The notes: a model not told the origin generated them from the letters alone. A DNA stretch of 64,000 nucleotides from Phyto melanocephala (GCA_941918925.1 OW799233.1:124954833-125018832); one strand, 5' to 3'; numbered from the stretch's first letter, positions 12,326 to 24,396 are shown. Numbers and translations are program-made.

Positions 12326-13529
12326 CTGCATCAACCAATTATATGCATAAAAAGTTAATGAAGGAAAAAATAAATATTTTATGGTTTAAACCTGGTTAAA
12401 CAGCTCTGAAAAACTCATCTTCAAAATTCCTATATATTGTTTACAAAAACTTGTATAAACTTTGCATAATTCGCATTCCATTTCCCTTTTTTTAGTTTTG
12501 CAAAAACAACAAAAAGAAATTCTAATGATAATTACTTAACAATTTAAATAAATTTTCATTTTTCTATAGAGTGGATGTAAAAATTTTTCTCCCAACCTTT
12601 TCTATACTTTAGAGGTAGACCAAACAAAAAATCGCAACAATAAAAATTCAATTTAAACAAATCACAAATTCATTCAAGCGTCAAAAGTTAGCAAAAAAAA
12701 AAACGTTATAATTATGGCAAATTCCTCAAAAAATACTCCCTCTCCATAGAATTTTTCTGTTGTGATTAAAAAAAAAAAACATCTCATGAAACTTATTTAT
12801 AAACGATTTTCTTACAGATCAATTAAATATTTAGAAAAGCGGTTGTAACACGCTAAAAAAACACGAGTTTTTTTCTATATAAAAAGTATGTGTTTTGTTA
12901 TTGTTGTTGCAGCAGAGTTTTAAAACATTTTTTGAAAAGATTTTTTTTATTTATTTTAATTTTTATGTATAGTGCACGTTTAGTTTATAACGTTGTAGTG
13001 TTTGCGCAAATTATTTGCAATTTAAAGTAAATTGCATTTTATTGAATTTTTTTTTTTTTTTTAATTTGATTTTAAGGTTTTAATATTAAGGGTGTTAGTT
13101 AGAGCGTTATTTTCTAAATAGCGAAATGAGAGGATTTTTATGCAATTGAGTGAGTGTGTAAAAATGAAAATGATTAAAATTTTTGCGTTAATTAATTGTG
13201 AATTTATAATTGTAAACAATTGAAGTAAATATGTATTATTTATTACCAAACAAACTTTCAAGTTAAAATTAAGCTATTGAAATGGAATGCGACTTATACG
13301 ATTACCTTTCACCAATGAGTAGGTATGCAATGGTGTACTGTTTTTTTATTATACTACCGGACCGATTTTTATATTAACTACCTTTGGCTGCCAAATTATA
13401 CTCTTCAGTTTCCTTAGAAATTTAATATTGTAGTGAAAAAAAGAGTGAATAGTATCACTCCTAATGTAGAAATACTTAAGGTTTCATTGTAAGAATAAAT
13501 TTAAGAAAATAAATTAATAGCAAATCGAA
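12326..13529. other. Intergenic; possible promoter and first exon
   Basis: There is no certain gene. A TATA-like CTATATAAAAAG lies at about 12,876-12,887. Some 400 bases downstream an ATG at 13,282 opens a 14-codon frame ending at a possible donor (AG followed by GTATGC, about 13,322). This could be a 5' exon of the Esp transporter, whose start is not otherwise visible, but the splice phase does not fit directly. I give it only as a candidate. Confidence 0.2.
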
Positions 13530-13688
13530 GTAACACAGAGAAAGTGATGCATGTTTTAGTATAAAGGATTAATTCATAGCGATAAATACAAAATAAAAAA
13601 ATAATAAATTTTGTGCTGTAAAAGTACACAAAATTGGTGGTGGGTATCAAAAATTACGGCACAGCCGTAAATAGTGCTTGTGCTTGTT
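13530..13688 (-). mobile_element. DINE-like terminal fragment
   Basis: It matches the last about 150 bases of the element at 2297-3075: AACACAGAGAAAGTG, TTTAGTATAAAG, ATAATAAATTTTGTGCTGTA, then GGTGGTGGGTATCAAAAAT and a hairpin ending GTGCTTGTGCTTGTT. The rest of the element is absent. Confidence 0.6.
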
Positions 13689-13929
13689 ATTGCAAGTGCG
13701 ATATTATCTTGCGATACAAATTAACTCTCTATGTTATCCCAGATAAAAAGGTACCCCTTTACCAAGTCTTGTGAAAATCCATTTGTTTGTTTTTGAGGCA
13801 ATTAAGTTCTGGAAGACAGACATACAACAGTTCTTAAAAGTTGTGTTTTGTGTTCTACATTGTTGACTAAGTATATACAACAACATCAAATCTTTTAGAA
13901 AATAAAATATGTACAAACACAGTTGTTGT

Positions 13930-14683
13930 TTTTATACCCTTCATACAGTGAAAAAGGGTATATATAGGTTTGTCATTCCGTGTGAAATTTCTAGAATTTT
14001 CATTTCCGACCCCATAAAGTGTATATTTTCTGAAAGCTTATGAATAGGGGAGTCGATTAAGCTCTGTCAGTCTGTCCGTCTGACCGTCTGACCGTCTGTC
14101 CGTGTGTATGTTGAAATCAACTTTTTGAAGCCCCCCGAAATCGCTTGGACCCGGGCGAGATATTAAAATATTAGAAATAGTCGGGAGTAGAACGGTATTG
14201 AAAATCAGAAGCATCGGTTCATAAACAACTCAGATATGAGCAAAAACCCACGACCACCTCGATTTTTTTTCCACAAAAACAACATTACAACAACAACATA
14301 CATACATACAAACTTGTGTATTGGTTAAAGTAAACGTGGCATCGAATCCCAGCTGAGCCAAAAAATTTTTTTTTTATATTTATATAATTTTTTTTAAATT
14401 TTTTTTTATTTTTTTTTTATTTTTTATTTATTATATTATTTATATTTTTATTATTTTTTTTTTTAATTTTTTTTTTTAATTTTTTTTTTTTTGTTTTATA
14501 TTTATTATTTATATTTTAATTATTTTTTTTTAAATTTTTTTTTTAATTTTTTTTTTTAATTTTTTTAAAATTTTTTTTTTTTTTTTATTATTTTTTTTTT
14601 TTTAACATACACATTGCATGACTACACGTTGTGAAGGGTATATAAGATTCGGCATGGCCGAATATAGCACTCTTACTTGTTTT
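13930..14683 (-). mobile_element. DINE-1-like element, typical copy, reverse
   Basis: In the + strand it begins TTTTTATACCCTTCATACAG and ends GGCATGGCCGAATATAGCAC followed by TCTTACTTGTTTT. It carries the GTCTGACCGTCTGTCCGTG block, the ACGTGGCATCGAATCCCAG box and a very long T/A homopolymer tract (14,355-14,605). It is the mirror image of the copy at 4886-5573 and is non-coding. Confidence 0.7.
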
Positions 14684-15716
14684 CAATCTTATTGTAATTT
14701 TAGATAAACAGCAGTTGTCTTTTAAAATAATTTATTAACTGCGAAAATAAAGAACTCATTGTATTATTGTTATACGTTTTTTCTCTCACTATAACTGCTT
14801 AAAGCGGAACGTTTAAAAAATTAATATAAAAGTACACATGTATGTATGTATGTACATACTAAAAAAAGTTTAACAATTATTAAAACTATTGAATCGTTCT
14901 AATTGTATTTTTGGTAACTTTTGCTGTTTAAACAATGGAATTTTTTGAGTTGGCCTAAAAAACAATTTAAATAAAAGTTAATTTAAAAATAGTGGCATGA
15001 ATTTCAAAAAACACCGTTTTTGGAGAGGTATATTCATACATTCATATATGGGATATACATACATACATCTAGGCAATAACTTTTATATTTTTTTAACTTT
15101 CAATTTACAATAAAACTTTTGTTTGTTTTTTCTAAAGTTAACTAGAAAACAATTATTGAAATTTTAAATTAATATTATTTAATTGTAAGCTCGTCTTTCA
15201 AATAACTGCAAGATAGATTTGTTATCTTCTGTACAAGTTTATTACAATTTATTAAATTTTTTAACAATGTATTTATCATTGTGTTTGTCGTTAACACTCT
15301 GAACATTCGTGATGATTTAAAGAAAAAATCTTATAAATTGTAGAATAGCACGAACATGTTGAAGTGAAAAAAAATACTTTGATTTTTAAACCTTAAAGTA
15401 AAGGTTGTGTGTGTTATTAAACCTGTGAAAAGTTTGTTTGTATTTGTTAAACTTTTTAAATATATATGTAAATACATACCATTACAATTAATTAAAAACA
15501 CTTAAATAAAAAGCCAGTTTTTGTCCTTCACACAAAAGCTCTTAACATATACATACATACAAGTAGAGCACCAACACTTATAAAAAAAGTTCTTTAAACA
15601 CATAAAAACTATTGGCAGAAAAAGTTTTAATATTTATTTAGAAACAGGGATTCGATAATTTTAAAATACAAAGTGATGCTTAATTATCGATATTTGAGAA
15701 AAAAATATATAAAAAA
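14684..15716. other. Intergenic, nothing recognised
   Basis: AT-rich sequence with short TATG/ATAC runs. No open frame with a recognisable domain and no clear inverted repeats were seen. Confidence 0.6.
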
Positions 15717-15790
15717 AAACAAGTAAAAGCGCTATATTCGGCGGTTACAAATTGTATATATCCTTCACAAAAGTGTAGAATGCAACTATA
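15717..15790 (+). mobile_element. DINE-like head fragment
   Basis: Only the terminal block is present: AACAAGTAAAAGCGCTATAT, a degraded TTCGGCGG hairpin half, and TATATATCCTTCACAAAAGT. The sequence then leaves the family. Confidence 0.55.
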
Positions 15791-15966
15791 AACATTTATT
15801 TATAAGAGACTTGCGCAAGTCTTGTGTTTATTGTTAAAAGGGGTAAGGTCGGGTTAAGAGGAAGAAACTTTCTCATATTTGAGTACACACTTGCCTGTGC
15901 TTGGCAAGTACAAGCAAGTTTTTATTGAGAAACCAAAAACAAAAAAGAAATGTCAAAAAATTAAAA

Positions 15967-16880
15967 ACAAACAAGAGTGCTATATTCAGCCGTGCCGAAT
16001 CTTATTAACCCTTCACATCGTGTAGTTATGCAATAACAATTGTTTGTATCACCATTCATCTCATATGAAATACGTACATACATACATATATAAAAAATCC
16101 CATTGTAATATTATAAATTGAGTTTAAATACTTGTGTTTCAAAAAAAAAAAATTAAAAAAAAATTAAAAATAAAACAATAAAAATATAAATAATATATAA
16201 AATAAAAAAAAAAAATTTTTTTTGGCTCACTCTAAAGGCCATGACTGACTATCAGATTTAGTCGTTCGATATGTCAAAAATTTTATGTGTGTTCAGAAAG
16301 TGTGATACACAAAGTGTACATGTGTGACAGATTTTTTGACAAGTGTGTCCGATTTGATAATCTTTTGGAAATTTTCATAAAATAATAGAGTCTGTGCGAT
16401 CAGAGTTGCTTTTTTAAGCAAGTATGACAGTGTGACATCCAATAACACATTTTGTTGCGATTTTTTCATGTAGGACAGAAAACTATCAGATTTTTATTTG
16501 ACATAATCGCACGACTTTGTAGGATAGTCAGTCATGGCCTTAACTAGTATACCACGTTTGTATGTATGTGTTGAATGTTGTTGTTGTGAAAAAAAAACGA
16601 GGTGGTCGTGGTTTTTTGCTCATATCTCAGTTGTTTATGTACCGATGTTTCTGATTTCCAATATCGATCTATACCCGAATAATTCTGACATTTTAATACC
16701 TCACCCGGCGATATCGGGGGACTTTAAAAAGTTGATTTCAACATACACACGTAGAGACAGGCGGACGGACAGACTGACAGAGCTTAATCAACTTCCCTAT
16801 TCGGAAATGAAAATTGTAGAAATTTCACACGGAATGACAAACCTATATATACCCTTTTTCACTGTGTGAAGGTTATAATA
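15967..16880 (+). mobile_element. DINE-1-like element interrupted by a MITE
   Basis: The head is AAACAAACAAGAGTGCTATA with TTCAGCCGTGCCGAA. The tail has CGGACAGACTGACAGAGCTT and ACTGTGTGAAGGTTATAATA. The region that normally holds the GGCTCAGCTGGGATTCG box is replaced or interrupted at 16,236-16,540 by a separate TIR element (listed next). The 111-codon open frame at 16,534-16,869 is repeat-derived. Confidence 0.65.
16236..16540. mobile_element. MITE, PIF/Harbinger-like, 305 bp
   Basis: Terminal inverted repeats begin AGGCCATGACTGACTATC on the left, with GATAGTCAGTCATGGCCT on the right. Similarity continues inward for about 45 bases (GTCGT/GCGATATGTCAAA). Each end is flanked by TAA (16,233-16,235 and 16,541-16,543). 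A 3-bp TWA duplication is characteristic of PIF/Harbinger transposons. It has no coding capacity and sits inside a DINE-like element, so it is the younger insertion. Confidence 0.7.
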
Positions 16881-18045
16881 AGTAAAAGAAAACGAAACTT
16901 GGGCAAGTTAATTGAAGAAAATAAAAAACTAACTTGCGCAAGAGATTTGCCTAGTCAGAAAGGGGTCTTATTCTATGCGGTTGTTGATTAATGACATGCC
17001 ATGTACAGTGCCGGCCTAAATAATAGATAAGTTGATAGGATAAGATAAGATAAGAATATGAAGTATACGTGGGCGCTTAAAAAAACATACTCACGGATAG
17101 AGGGACTTTGCTAAATCAATTTCTTTATCTATTAGGATTCATAATATATACTTATATACTTTACAGAGTCGCAATTGAATGTTGTAAAATTACAAACGGA
17201 ATGACAAATTTTTATTTATATAGGGCCGTATTCATAAAAAATATTTTAGGTTTGTTGAAGGCTTATTTGACAAATTTCTCTACAACATCTGTCAAATAAG
17301 CCTTTAATAAACCTGAAATATTTTTTATGAATACAGTAGATAATCTTTATCTTGCGAGTTCACTTTAGTTCAGTGTTGCCATTTAGTTTTAAAAAATCCT
17401 TTAAATTTAAATAGAGTACAAAATGAATCAATATAAAAAGTTTTGACAATGTTTCATTTAACGAAATTGTATAGGATTAAATAACTGTAATACATAAATC
17501 GGTAGCAGTAAGAAAAAACTACTTATTTATGTTTTTAATAGTTTTTCAGAAAAGTAATTTTATTTTTTCAGATTGATTTTTATAAATTTATTATCTTTAA
17601 AACAAACATGGTTATATGAAATCCACGCTGTATTAATTGAAAAGCATATTGATTTTCGTATGTTTAGTTTAGTTGTACGTCAAAATAAATTATTATTCCA
17701 AATGATATTGTTCACTGAAAACAGCCGAAAAGTTTTTACATTTTAAGATCCTGTTAAATTGTCTAAAACAGTTGATAATTAGCTAGAGGGAAGTTTAAAA
17801 TTGCGGTATTGCAATTGTGTTATTATCTGAATTTAGCTTTTTTTTCGACTTAAACAGTTATTCATTTTTGCCATAGAAATAATATTTTATTTGCCTAGTA
17901 TGAACCTTACCTATAGAATTTTCCTTCTACTTGAAAATTTGCAAAATCTTTAAGCGATAGCAACATTTTTCAATGCCCACTAAAAACGAAAATCCAAAAA
18001 TCCACAGTTTTTAATTGTTTTTCCTTATTTTATATATAATTTTAG
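16881..18045. other. Upstream region of Esp
   Basis: It contains a decayed DINE-like tail (about 17,050-17,222: ACTCACGGATAGAG, CAAACGGAATGACAAA), a foldback MITE (17,224-17,336) and AT-rich sequence. No first coding exon for the downstream transporter was recognised. The acceptor TATATAATTTTAG lies at 18,033-18,045. Confidence 0.45.
17224..17336. repeat. Foldback MITE, GCCGTATTCAT family, copy 2
   Basis: This is the best-preserved copy. It begins GGCCGTATTCATAAAAAATA and ends TATTTTTTATGAATACAG. Inner arms GGCTTATTTGACAAATTTC and GTCAAATAAGCC pair, so almost the whole 113 bp is one hairpin. Confidence 0.75.
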
Positions 18046-20202
18046 TAACCGAAGATGGCAAAAAGATAATACCAACATTCAAGGCGATAGAGAGTGCGAA
18101 AACCTGGCTGTATGAACGTTCGAAAAAGACTTTTAACAAAAAAACTTTACACAAACGTTTGCCCATATTAAAATGGTTACCCAAATACAATGCCGATGAT
18201 GCTGTGGGAGATTTGGTGGCTGGTATAACAGTGGGTTTAACGGTCATACCACAGGCTTTGGCCTACTCGGGCATAGCAGGATTGCCAGCAGCAGTAAGTT
18301 TTCATTTTACTTCCACATATGCACATATAAATAATGTGAGATTTACTAATATAACAACATTTCAGTATGGTCTTTATGGTTCCTTTTTTGGTTGTTTTGT
18401 GTACATCTTCTTGGGCAGTTGTAAAGATGTTCCGGTTGGTCCTTCAGCCATAGTGGCCCTACTCACCTTTCAAGCAGCCCAGGGGTCGTGGCAAAAGTCG
18501 GTATTGTTGTGCTTACTGTGCGGCCTAGTGGAACTTTTAATGGGTGTTTTTGGATTGGGTTTTCTAATTGATTTTGTATCAGGTCCAGTGTCGTCGGGCT
18601 TTACATCAGCCGTCTCGCTGATAATATTGACATCGCAAATTAAGAATATATTGGGAATAGTGGCTACAGGTTCGACGTTTATCGAGATTTGGAGTCATAT
18701 ATTTAATAATATAAAAGATGTCAGTGCTACCGATACTATTTTGGGTATAACTTGCATAGTTATTTTGCTAATAATGAGGGTAAGACAAGTTTTGTTTATA
18801 AAATTTGGAAATTTTTATTTTTTTATATATCTTTTCTAGATCTTGACATCTTATAAAATCGGTAATAAAGAACCTCAATTGCGCTCTAAAATCCAAAATG
18901 TTGCAAATAAGATTATCTGGATTATTGGCACTTCTCGCAATGCCATTTTAGTAATTGTATGCTGTATTATGGGTATTCTCTTGCATACTGAGCATGAGGG
19001 CACACCCTTTAAGGTGATTGGCTATATACCCCAAGGTTTGCCGGGTATTGCTTTACCTCCCACACATCTAAGTGTCAATGATACTGTTACGGGCAACGAG
19101 GAATCGTTTTTTGAAATGGTTCATAGCATGGGTTCGGGTTTGATAGTGGTGCCTTTGATTTCTCTAATGGAAAATATTGCCATTTGTAAAGCTTTTGGTA
19201 AGCAGGCTTATTGCTTTGACAAGAATTTATAGAATATTTTTTAATAAACTTTAATTTTTCTTTTGTTTTCAGCTAATGGCAAACCGGTGGATGCTTCTCA
19301 AGAACTTATTGCTATTGGTGCTGCCAATATTGCCAATTCTTTTGTTCAAGGTTTTCCCGGTACCGGAGCTTTAAGTCGTGGTGCTGTTAATAATGCCAGT
19401 GGTGTTAGAACCCCCTTAAGTAACATTTATTCTGGAGCTTTGGTTATTATATCGTTGATCTTCTTTACGCCCTATTTCTATTATATACCCAAGGCCACAT
19501 TGGCAGCCATTATTATTGCAGCTGTAGTGTTCATGGTGGAAGTACGGGTCATTAAGCCTATGTGGAGAGCAAAAAGTAAGTGTAACTGCATTTTAAAGGA
19601 TTAAAAATAAATGGTCCTTCAACCCCTTCAAACAGTTTGTAACAAAGCAGAGTTTTTTTTTAAACAACAAAATTAATAATTAATTTAACATCTTTGCAGA
19701 AAGCGACTTAGTACCCGGCGTTGGCACTTTTGTTGCCTGTTTGGTATTGCCTCTGGAAATGGGTATTCTTATAGGTGTGGGACTTAATGTCATATTTATT
19801 CTATATCATGCAGCTAGACCTAAATTAACCACAGAAATACTAACAAGTCCGGCCGGTAATGAATATCTTATGATTACACCTGATAGATGCATAATTTTTC
19901 CTTCTGTGGACTATGTCCGTAATTTGGTGAACAAACAATCGATGCGTAATAACATACCAGTTGTTATAGATGCTTCACATATATATGGGGCTGATTTTAC
20001 GGCGGCCACTGTTATAGAATCACTTCTTCAGGATTTTGCTCAGCGGCATCAAATGCTTTTCTTCTACAATTTAAAGCCCAGTATATGTGCTATATTCGAA
20101 AGTGTCTCGCCCACGGAATTTGTAGTCTACTATCAGGAGCAACAGTTGGACGAGTTATTAAAAGAGAGGGATTATAATCAAGATAAAACTGAAAGAGTTT
20201 AA
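18046..20202 (+). CDS. Esp: SLC26/SulP anion (sulfate) transporter, Esp orthologue
   Basis: A multi-pass membrane anion exchanger of the SLC26A11-like group. Exons inferred from GT-AG sites and continuous homology: 18,046-18,293; 18,366-18,779; 18,840-19,197; 19,273-19,575; 19,700-20,202 (stop TAA). They give about 608 residues. The first exon starts at an acceptor in mid-codon, so a short N-terminal coding exon lies upstream and was not found. Seen in sequence: the SulP entry region ending VIPQALAYSGIAGLP, the YGLYGSFFGCFVYIFLG and KDVPVGPSAIVALL helices, and FPGTGALSRGAVNNASG. A C-terminal STAS domain (about the last 125 residues) includes IPVVIDASHIYGADFTAA. The symbol is chosen because the next genes are Nip7 and nct, which I recall as neighbours of Esp (CG7005) in Drosophila. 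Candidate poly(A) signals lie near 20,582. Most of the gene is repeated 2,993 bp downstream. Confidence 0.85.
18294..18365 (+). other. Esp: Esp intron of 72 bp without in-frame stop
   Basis: The donor GTAAGT at 18,294 and acceptor TTTCAG ending at 18,365 bound a 72-base intron. It is a multiple of three and open in the coding frame. Removing it joins GLPAA to YGLYGSF, as the SulP family requires. Retaining it would add 24 residues in the loop after the first SulP helix pair. The identical intron occurs at 21,287-21,358 in the duplicate. Confidence 0.75.
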
Positions 20203-21271
20203 GTGATAATAGTTTTAGCCTAATTTTTAATGTCAAAAATATATTAATTGAACTTACAAATAGAAAAAGTGTGGTAAACACACTCTAAAAAGACAACAAA
20301 CAAAAAACACACAAACAACATCAAACAGAATTATAGTTAAGCAATTATTTCCTTTAGTTATTTAAGTAAAACTATAATTGTATAAACAGAAATATTTAAC
20401 TTCACTATATACAAAATCTAACTGAAAAAGAAAAAACAATAACTTTAGAAAATATTTTCACTTTTTTTCAAAGAAAAGTTTCGTGCTAGTATCTCAGGTT
20501 AGTTAAATAAATATGAGCCTACAGTTTTATTGGTATTCACATAACCATATAGAGCATGTAAATTGTTTTTTGTAAAATGTAAAATAAAATAAAAAAAAGG
20601 CTCTTGCCTCATTATGTGATTACCCCTTATGTTATCTTGTCTGTGCTTAGAAAGTTAAACACCTTAACATTAACAAAGAAGCTATTTTAGTGATATTTTT
20701 ATTTGAACACAAACAAGCAAATTTGTATTATTTTTATTAAATTAGTATTAATTATCCTTTAAATTATTAGTTTATAGAATTAATATACATACATAGTTAC
20801 TAGTATTATTTGTTAAAATAAATTAAAATAAAAGTTAAAACGAACAATAAGCAAAAAAAAAATTAAAGGATGAAAGAAAATATTCTTTTATTTTTAAAAT
20901 GAAAAGATTTTTACATAAAAATAAAAAATTATTAAATGAAGATTTTATTTGCCTTGATTGGTAGTAACAGGTAAAACTAAGATATTGCGATATTAAAGTC
21001 AAGCTAAGTATTCAATTTGTATCGTAAAAAATGTATCTAAAAAATGTTGTCCTGTAACAAATCACTTCTTATACACTTTTTCCTAAAAAAAAAAGTATTA
21101 GTAGATCATATTATCAAAGTGCTTGTAATCTTTTGCATATCGTATTACGTGGAATTAGTTTGTGATGCCAGCCAGCTTATGTGCACGTGTTGGTTCTAAC
21201 CCACAACACCAGTCCAGGGACAAGCACAATAAATTTATGCAGTAACTAAACAAACAAAGAAAACTATCACA
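20203..21271 (+). other. Esp 3' UTR and flank (unit 1)
   Basis: AT-rich 3' region with AATAAA-type signals near 20,582-20,592 and 20,817-20,832. It is repeated at 23,196-24,264. Near the end (21,160-21,240) is a more complex stretch (GTTGGTTCTAACCCACAACA) with no recognised function. Confidence 0.5.
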
Positions 21272-23195
21272 ATGGAAAAAGCAGCAGTAAGTTTTCATTT
21301 TACTTCCACATATGCACATATAAATAATGTGAGATTTACTAATATAACAACATTTCAGTATGGTCTTTATGGTTCCTTTTTTGGTTGTTTTGTGTACATC
21401 TTCTTGGGCAGTTGTAAAGATGTTCCGGTTGGTCCTTCAGCCATAGTGGCCCTACTCACCTTTCAAGCAGCCCAGGGGTCGTGGCAAAAGTCGGTATTGT
21501 TGTGCTTACTGTGCGGCCTAGTGGAACTTTTAATGGGTGTTTTTGGATTGGGTTTTCTAATTGATTTTGTATCAGGTCCAGTGTCGTCGGGCTTTACATC
21601 AGCCGTCTCGCTGATAATATTGACATCGCAAATTAAGAATATATTGGGAATAGTGGCTACAGGTTCGACGTTTATCGAGATTTGGAGTCATATATTTAAT
21701 AATATAAAAGATGTCAGTGCTACCGATACTATTTTGGGTATAACTTGCATAGTTATTTTGCTAATAATGAGGGTAAGACAAGTTTTGTTTATAAAATTTG
21801 GAAATTTTTATTTTTTTATATATCTTTTCTAGATCTTGACATCTTATAAAATCGGTAATAAAGAACCTCAATTGCGCTCTAAAATCCAAAATGTTGCAAA
21901 TAAGATTATCTGGATTATTGGCACTTCTCGCAATGCCATTTTAGTAATTGTATGCTGTATTATGGGTATTCTCTTGCATACTGAGCATGAGGGCACACCC
22001 TTTAAGGTGATTGGCTATATACCCCAAGGTTTGCCGGGTATTGCTTTACCTCCCACACATCTAAGTGTCAATGATACTGTTACGGGCAACGAGGAATCGT
22101 TTTTTGAAATGGTTCATAGCATGGGTTCGGGTTTGATAGTGGTGCCTTTGATTTCTCTAATGGAAAATATTGCCATTTGTAAAGCTTTTGGTAAGCAGGC
22201 TTATTGCTTTGACAAGAATTTATAGAATATTTTTTAATAAACTTTAATTTTTCTTTTGTTTTCAGCTAATGGCAAACCGGTGGATGCTTCTCAAGAACTT
22301 ATTGCTATTGGTGCTGCCAATATTGCCAATTCTTTTGTTCAAGGTTTTCCCGGTACCGGAGCTTTAAGTCGTGGTGCTGTTAATAATGCCAGTGGTGTTA
22401 GAACCCCCTTAAGTAACATTTATTCTGGAGCTTTGGTTATTATATCGTTGATCTTCTTTACGCCCTATTTCTATTATATACCCAAGGCCACATTGGCAGC
22501 CATTATTATTGCAGCTGTAGTGTTCATGGTGGAAGTACGGGTCATTAAGCCTATGTGGAGAGCAAAAAGTAAGTGTAACTGCATTTTAAAGGATTAAAAA
22601 TAAATGGTCCTTCAACCCCTTCAAACAGTTTGTAACAAAGCAGAGTTTTTTTTTAAACAACAAAATTAATAATTAATTTAACATCTTTGCAGAAAGCGAC
22701 TTAGTACCCGGCGTTGGCACTTTTGTTGCCTGTTTGGTATTGCCTCTGGAAATGGGTATTCTTATAGGTGTGGGACTTAATGTCATATTTATTCTATATC
22801 ATGCAGCTAGACCTAAATTAACCACAGAAATACTAACAAGTCCGGCCGGTAATGAATATCTTATGATTACACCTGATAGATGCATAATTTTTCCTTCTGT
22901 GGACTATGTCCGTAATTTGGTGAACAAACAATCGATGCGTAATAACATACCAGTTGTTATAGATGCTTCACATATATATGGGGCTGATTTTACGGCGGCC
23001 ACTGTTATAGAATCACTTCTTCAGGATTTTGCTCAGCGGCATCAAATGCTTTTCTTCTACAATTTAAAGCCCAGTATATGTGCTATATTCGAAAGTGTCT
23101 CGCCCACGGAATTTGTAGTCTACTATCAGGAGCAACAGTTGGACGAGTTATTAAAAGAGAGGGATTATAATCAAGATAAAACTGAAAGAGTTTAA
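21272..23195 (+). pseudogene. 5'-truncated duplicate of Esp
   Basis: This copy lacks the first visible exon, hence the N-terminal domain and the first SulP helix that helps form the substrate site. Exons by offset: 21,359-21,772; 21,833-22,190; 22,266-22,568; 22,693-23,195, encoding the same residues as the parent. At the junction an ATG from the former 3' flank (21,272) is followed by GAA AAA GCA GCA and then the original GTAAGT donor. A five-codon exon (MEKAA) would therefore splice in phase to YGLYGSF, giving about 530 residues. Transport activity is unlikely without the first helix. It could be expressed by read-through, be a dead copy, or be an assembly artefact. Confidence 0.75.
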
Positions 23196-24359
23196 GTGAT
23201 AATAGTTTTAGCCTAATTTTTAATGTCAAAAATATATTAATTGAACTTACAAATAGAAAAAGTGTGGTAAACACACTCTAAAAAGACAACAAACAAAAAA
23301 CACACAAACAACATCAAACAGAATTATAGTTAAGCAATTATTTCCTTTAGTTATTTAAGTAAAACTATAATTGTATAAACAGAAATATTTAACTTCACTA
23401 TATACAAAATCTAACTGAAAAAGAAAAAACAATAACTTTAGAAAATATTTTCACTTTTTTTCAAAGAAAAGTTTCGTGCTAGTATCTCAGGTTAGTTAAA
23501 TAAATATGAGCCTACAGTTTTATTGGTATTCACATAACCATATAGAGCATGTAAATTGTTTTTTGTAAAATGTAAAATAAAATAAAAAAAAGGCTCTTGC
23601 CTCATTATGTGATTACCCCTTATGTTATCTTGTCTGTGCTTAGAAAGTTAAACACCTTAACATTAACAAAGAAGCTATTTTAGTGATATTTTTATTTGAA
23701 CACAAACAAGCAAATTTGTATTATTTTTATTAAATTAGTATTAATTATCCTTTAAATTATTAGTTTATAGAATTAATATACATACATAGTTACTAGTATT
23801 ATTTGTTAAAATAAATTAAAATAAAAGTTAAAACGAACAATAAGCAAAAAAAAAATTAAAGGATGAAAGAAAATATTCTTTTATTTTTAAAATGAAAAGA
23901 TTTTTACATAAAAATAAAAAATTATTAAATGAAGATTTTATTTGCCTTGATTGGTAGTAACAGGTAAAACTAAGATATTGCGATATTAAAGTCAAGCTAA
24001 GTATTCAATTTGTATCGTAAAAAATGTATCTAAAAAATGTTGTCCTGTAACAAATCACTTCTTATACACTTTTTCCTAAAAAAAAAAGTATTAGTAGATC
24101 ATATTATCAAAGTGCTTGTAATCTTTTGCATATCGTATTACGTGGAATTAGTTTGTGATGCCAGCCAGCTTATGTGCACGTGTTGGTTCTAACCCACAAC
24201 ACCAGTCCAGGGACAAGCACAATAAATTTATGCAGTAACTAAACAAACAAAGAAAACTATCACAATGGAAAAAGCACATACAAGAGAGAACCAAATTAAT
24301 ACGTTCTGCTCTTGCCCGCCCAACCTGAAAGACCAAAAACTCTTCCTATAATTTCATAT

Positions 24360-24396
24360 TGTATCTCCTAAAAATCCACACACACACACACACTTA
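24360..24396. repeat. CA microsatellite at insertion site
   Basis: A (CA)n run of about 9 units at 24,376-24,393 directly precedes the TTA target site of the element starting at 24,397. Confidence 0.7.

Larger units (their letters stand above)
18287..24276 (+). repeat. Exact 2,993-bp tandem duplication (two units)
   Basis: Unit 1 (18,287-21,279) and unit 2 (21,280-24,272) show no difference that I could find by eye. All exon, intron and ORF boundaries are offset by exactly 2,993. The same AGCA tetranucleotide occurs at the unit 1 start (18,287-18,290), at the junction (21,280-21,283) and at the unit 2 end (24,273-24,276). That is a 4-base microhomology breakpoint. The unit covers Esp from the last bases of the first visible exon through about 1 kb of 3' flank. 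A false duplication in the assembly is the main alternative. Confidence 0.9.

Noticed and set aside
18011..18247. Minus-strand ORF overlapping the first Esp exon
   Set aside because: Antisense shadow of the transporter exon with no domain.
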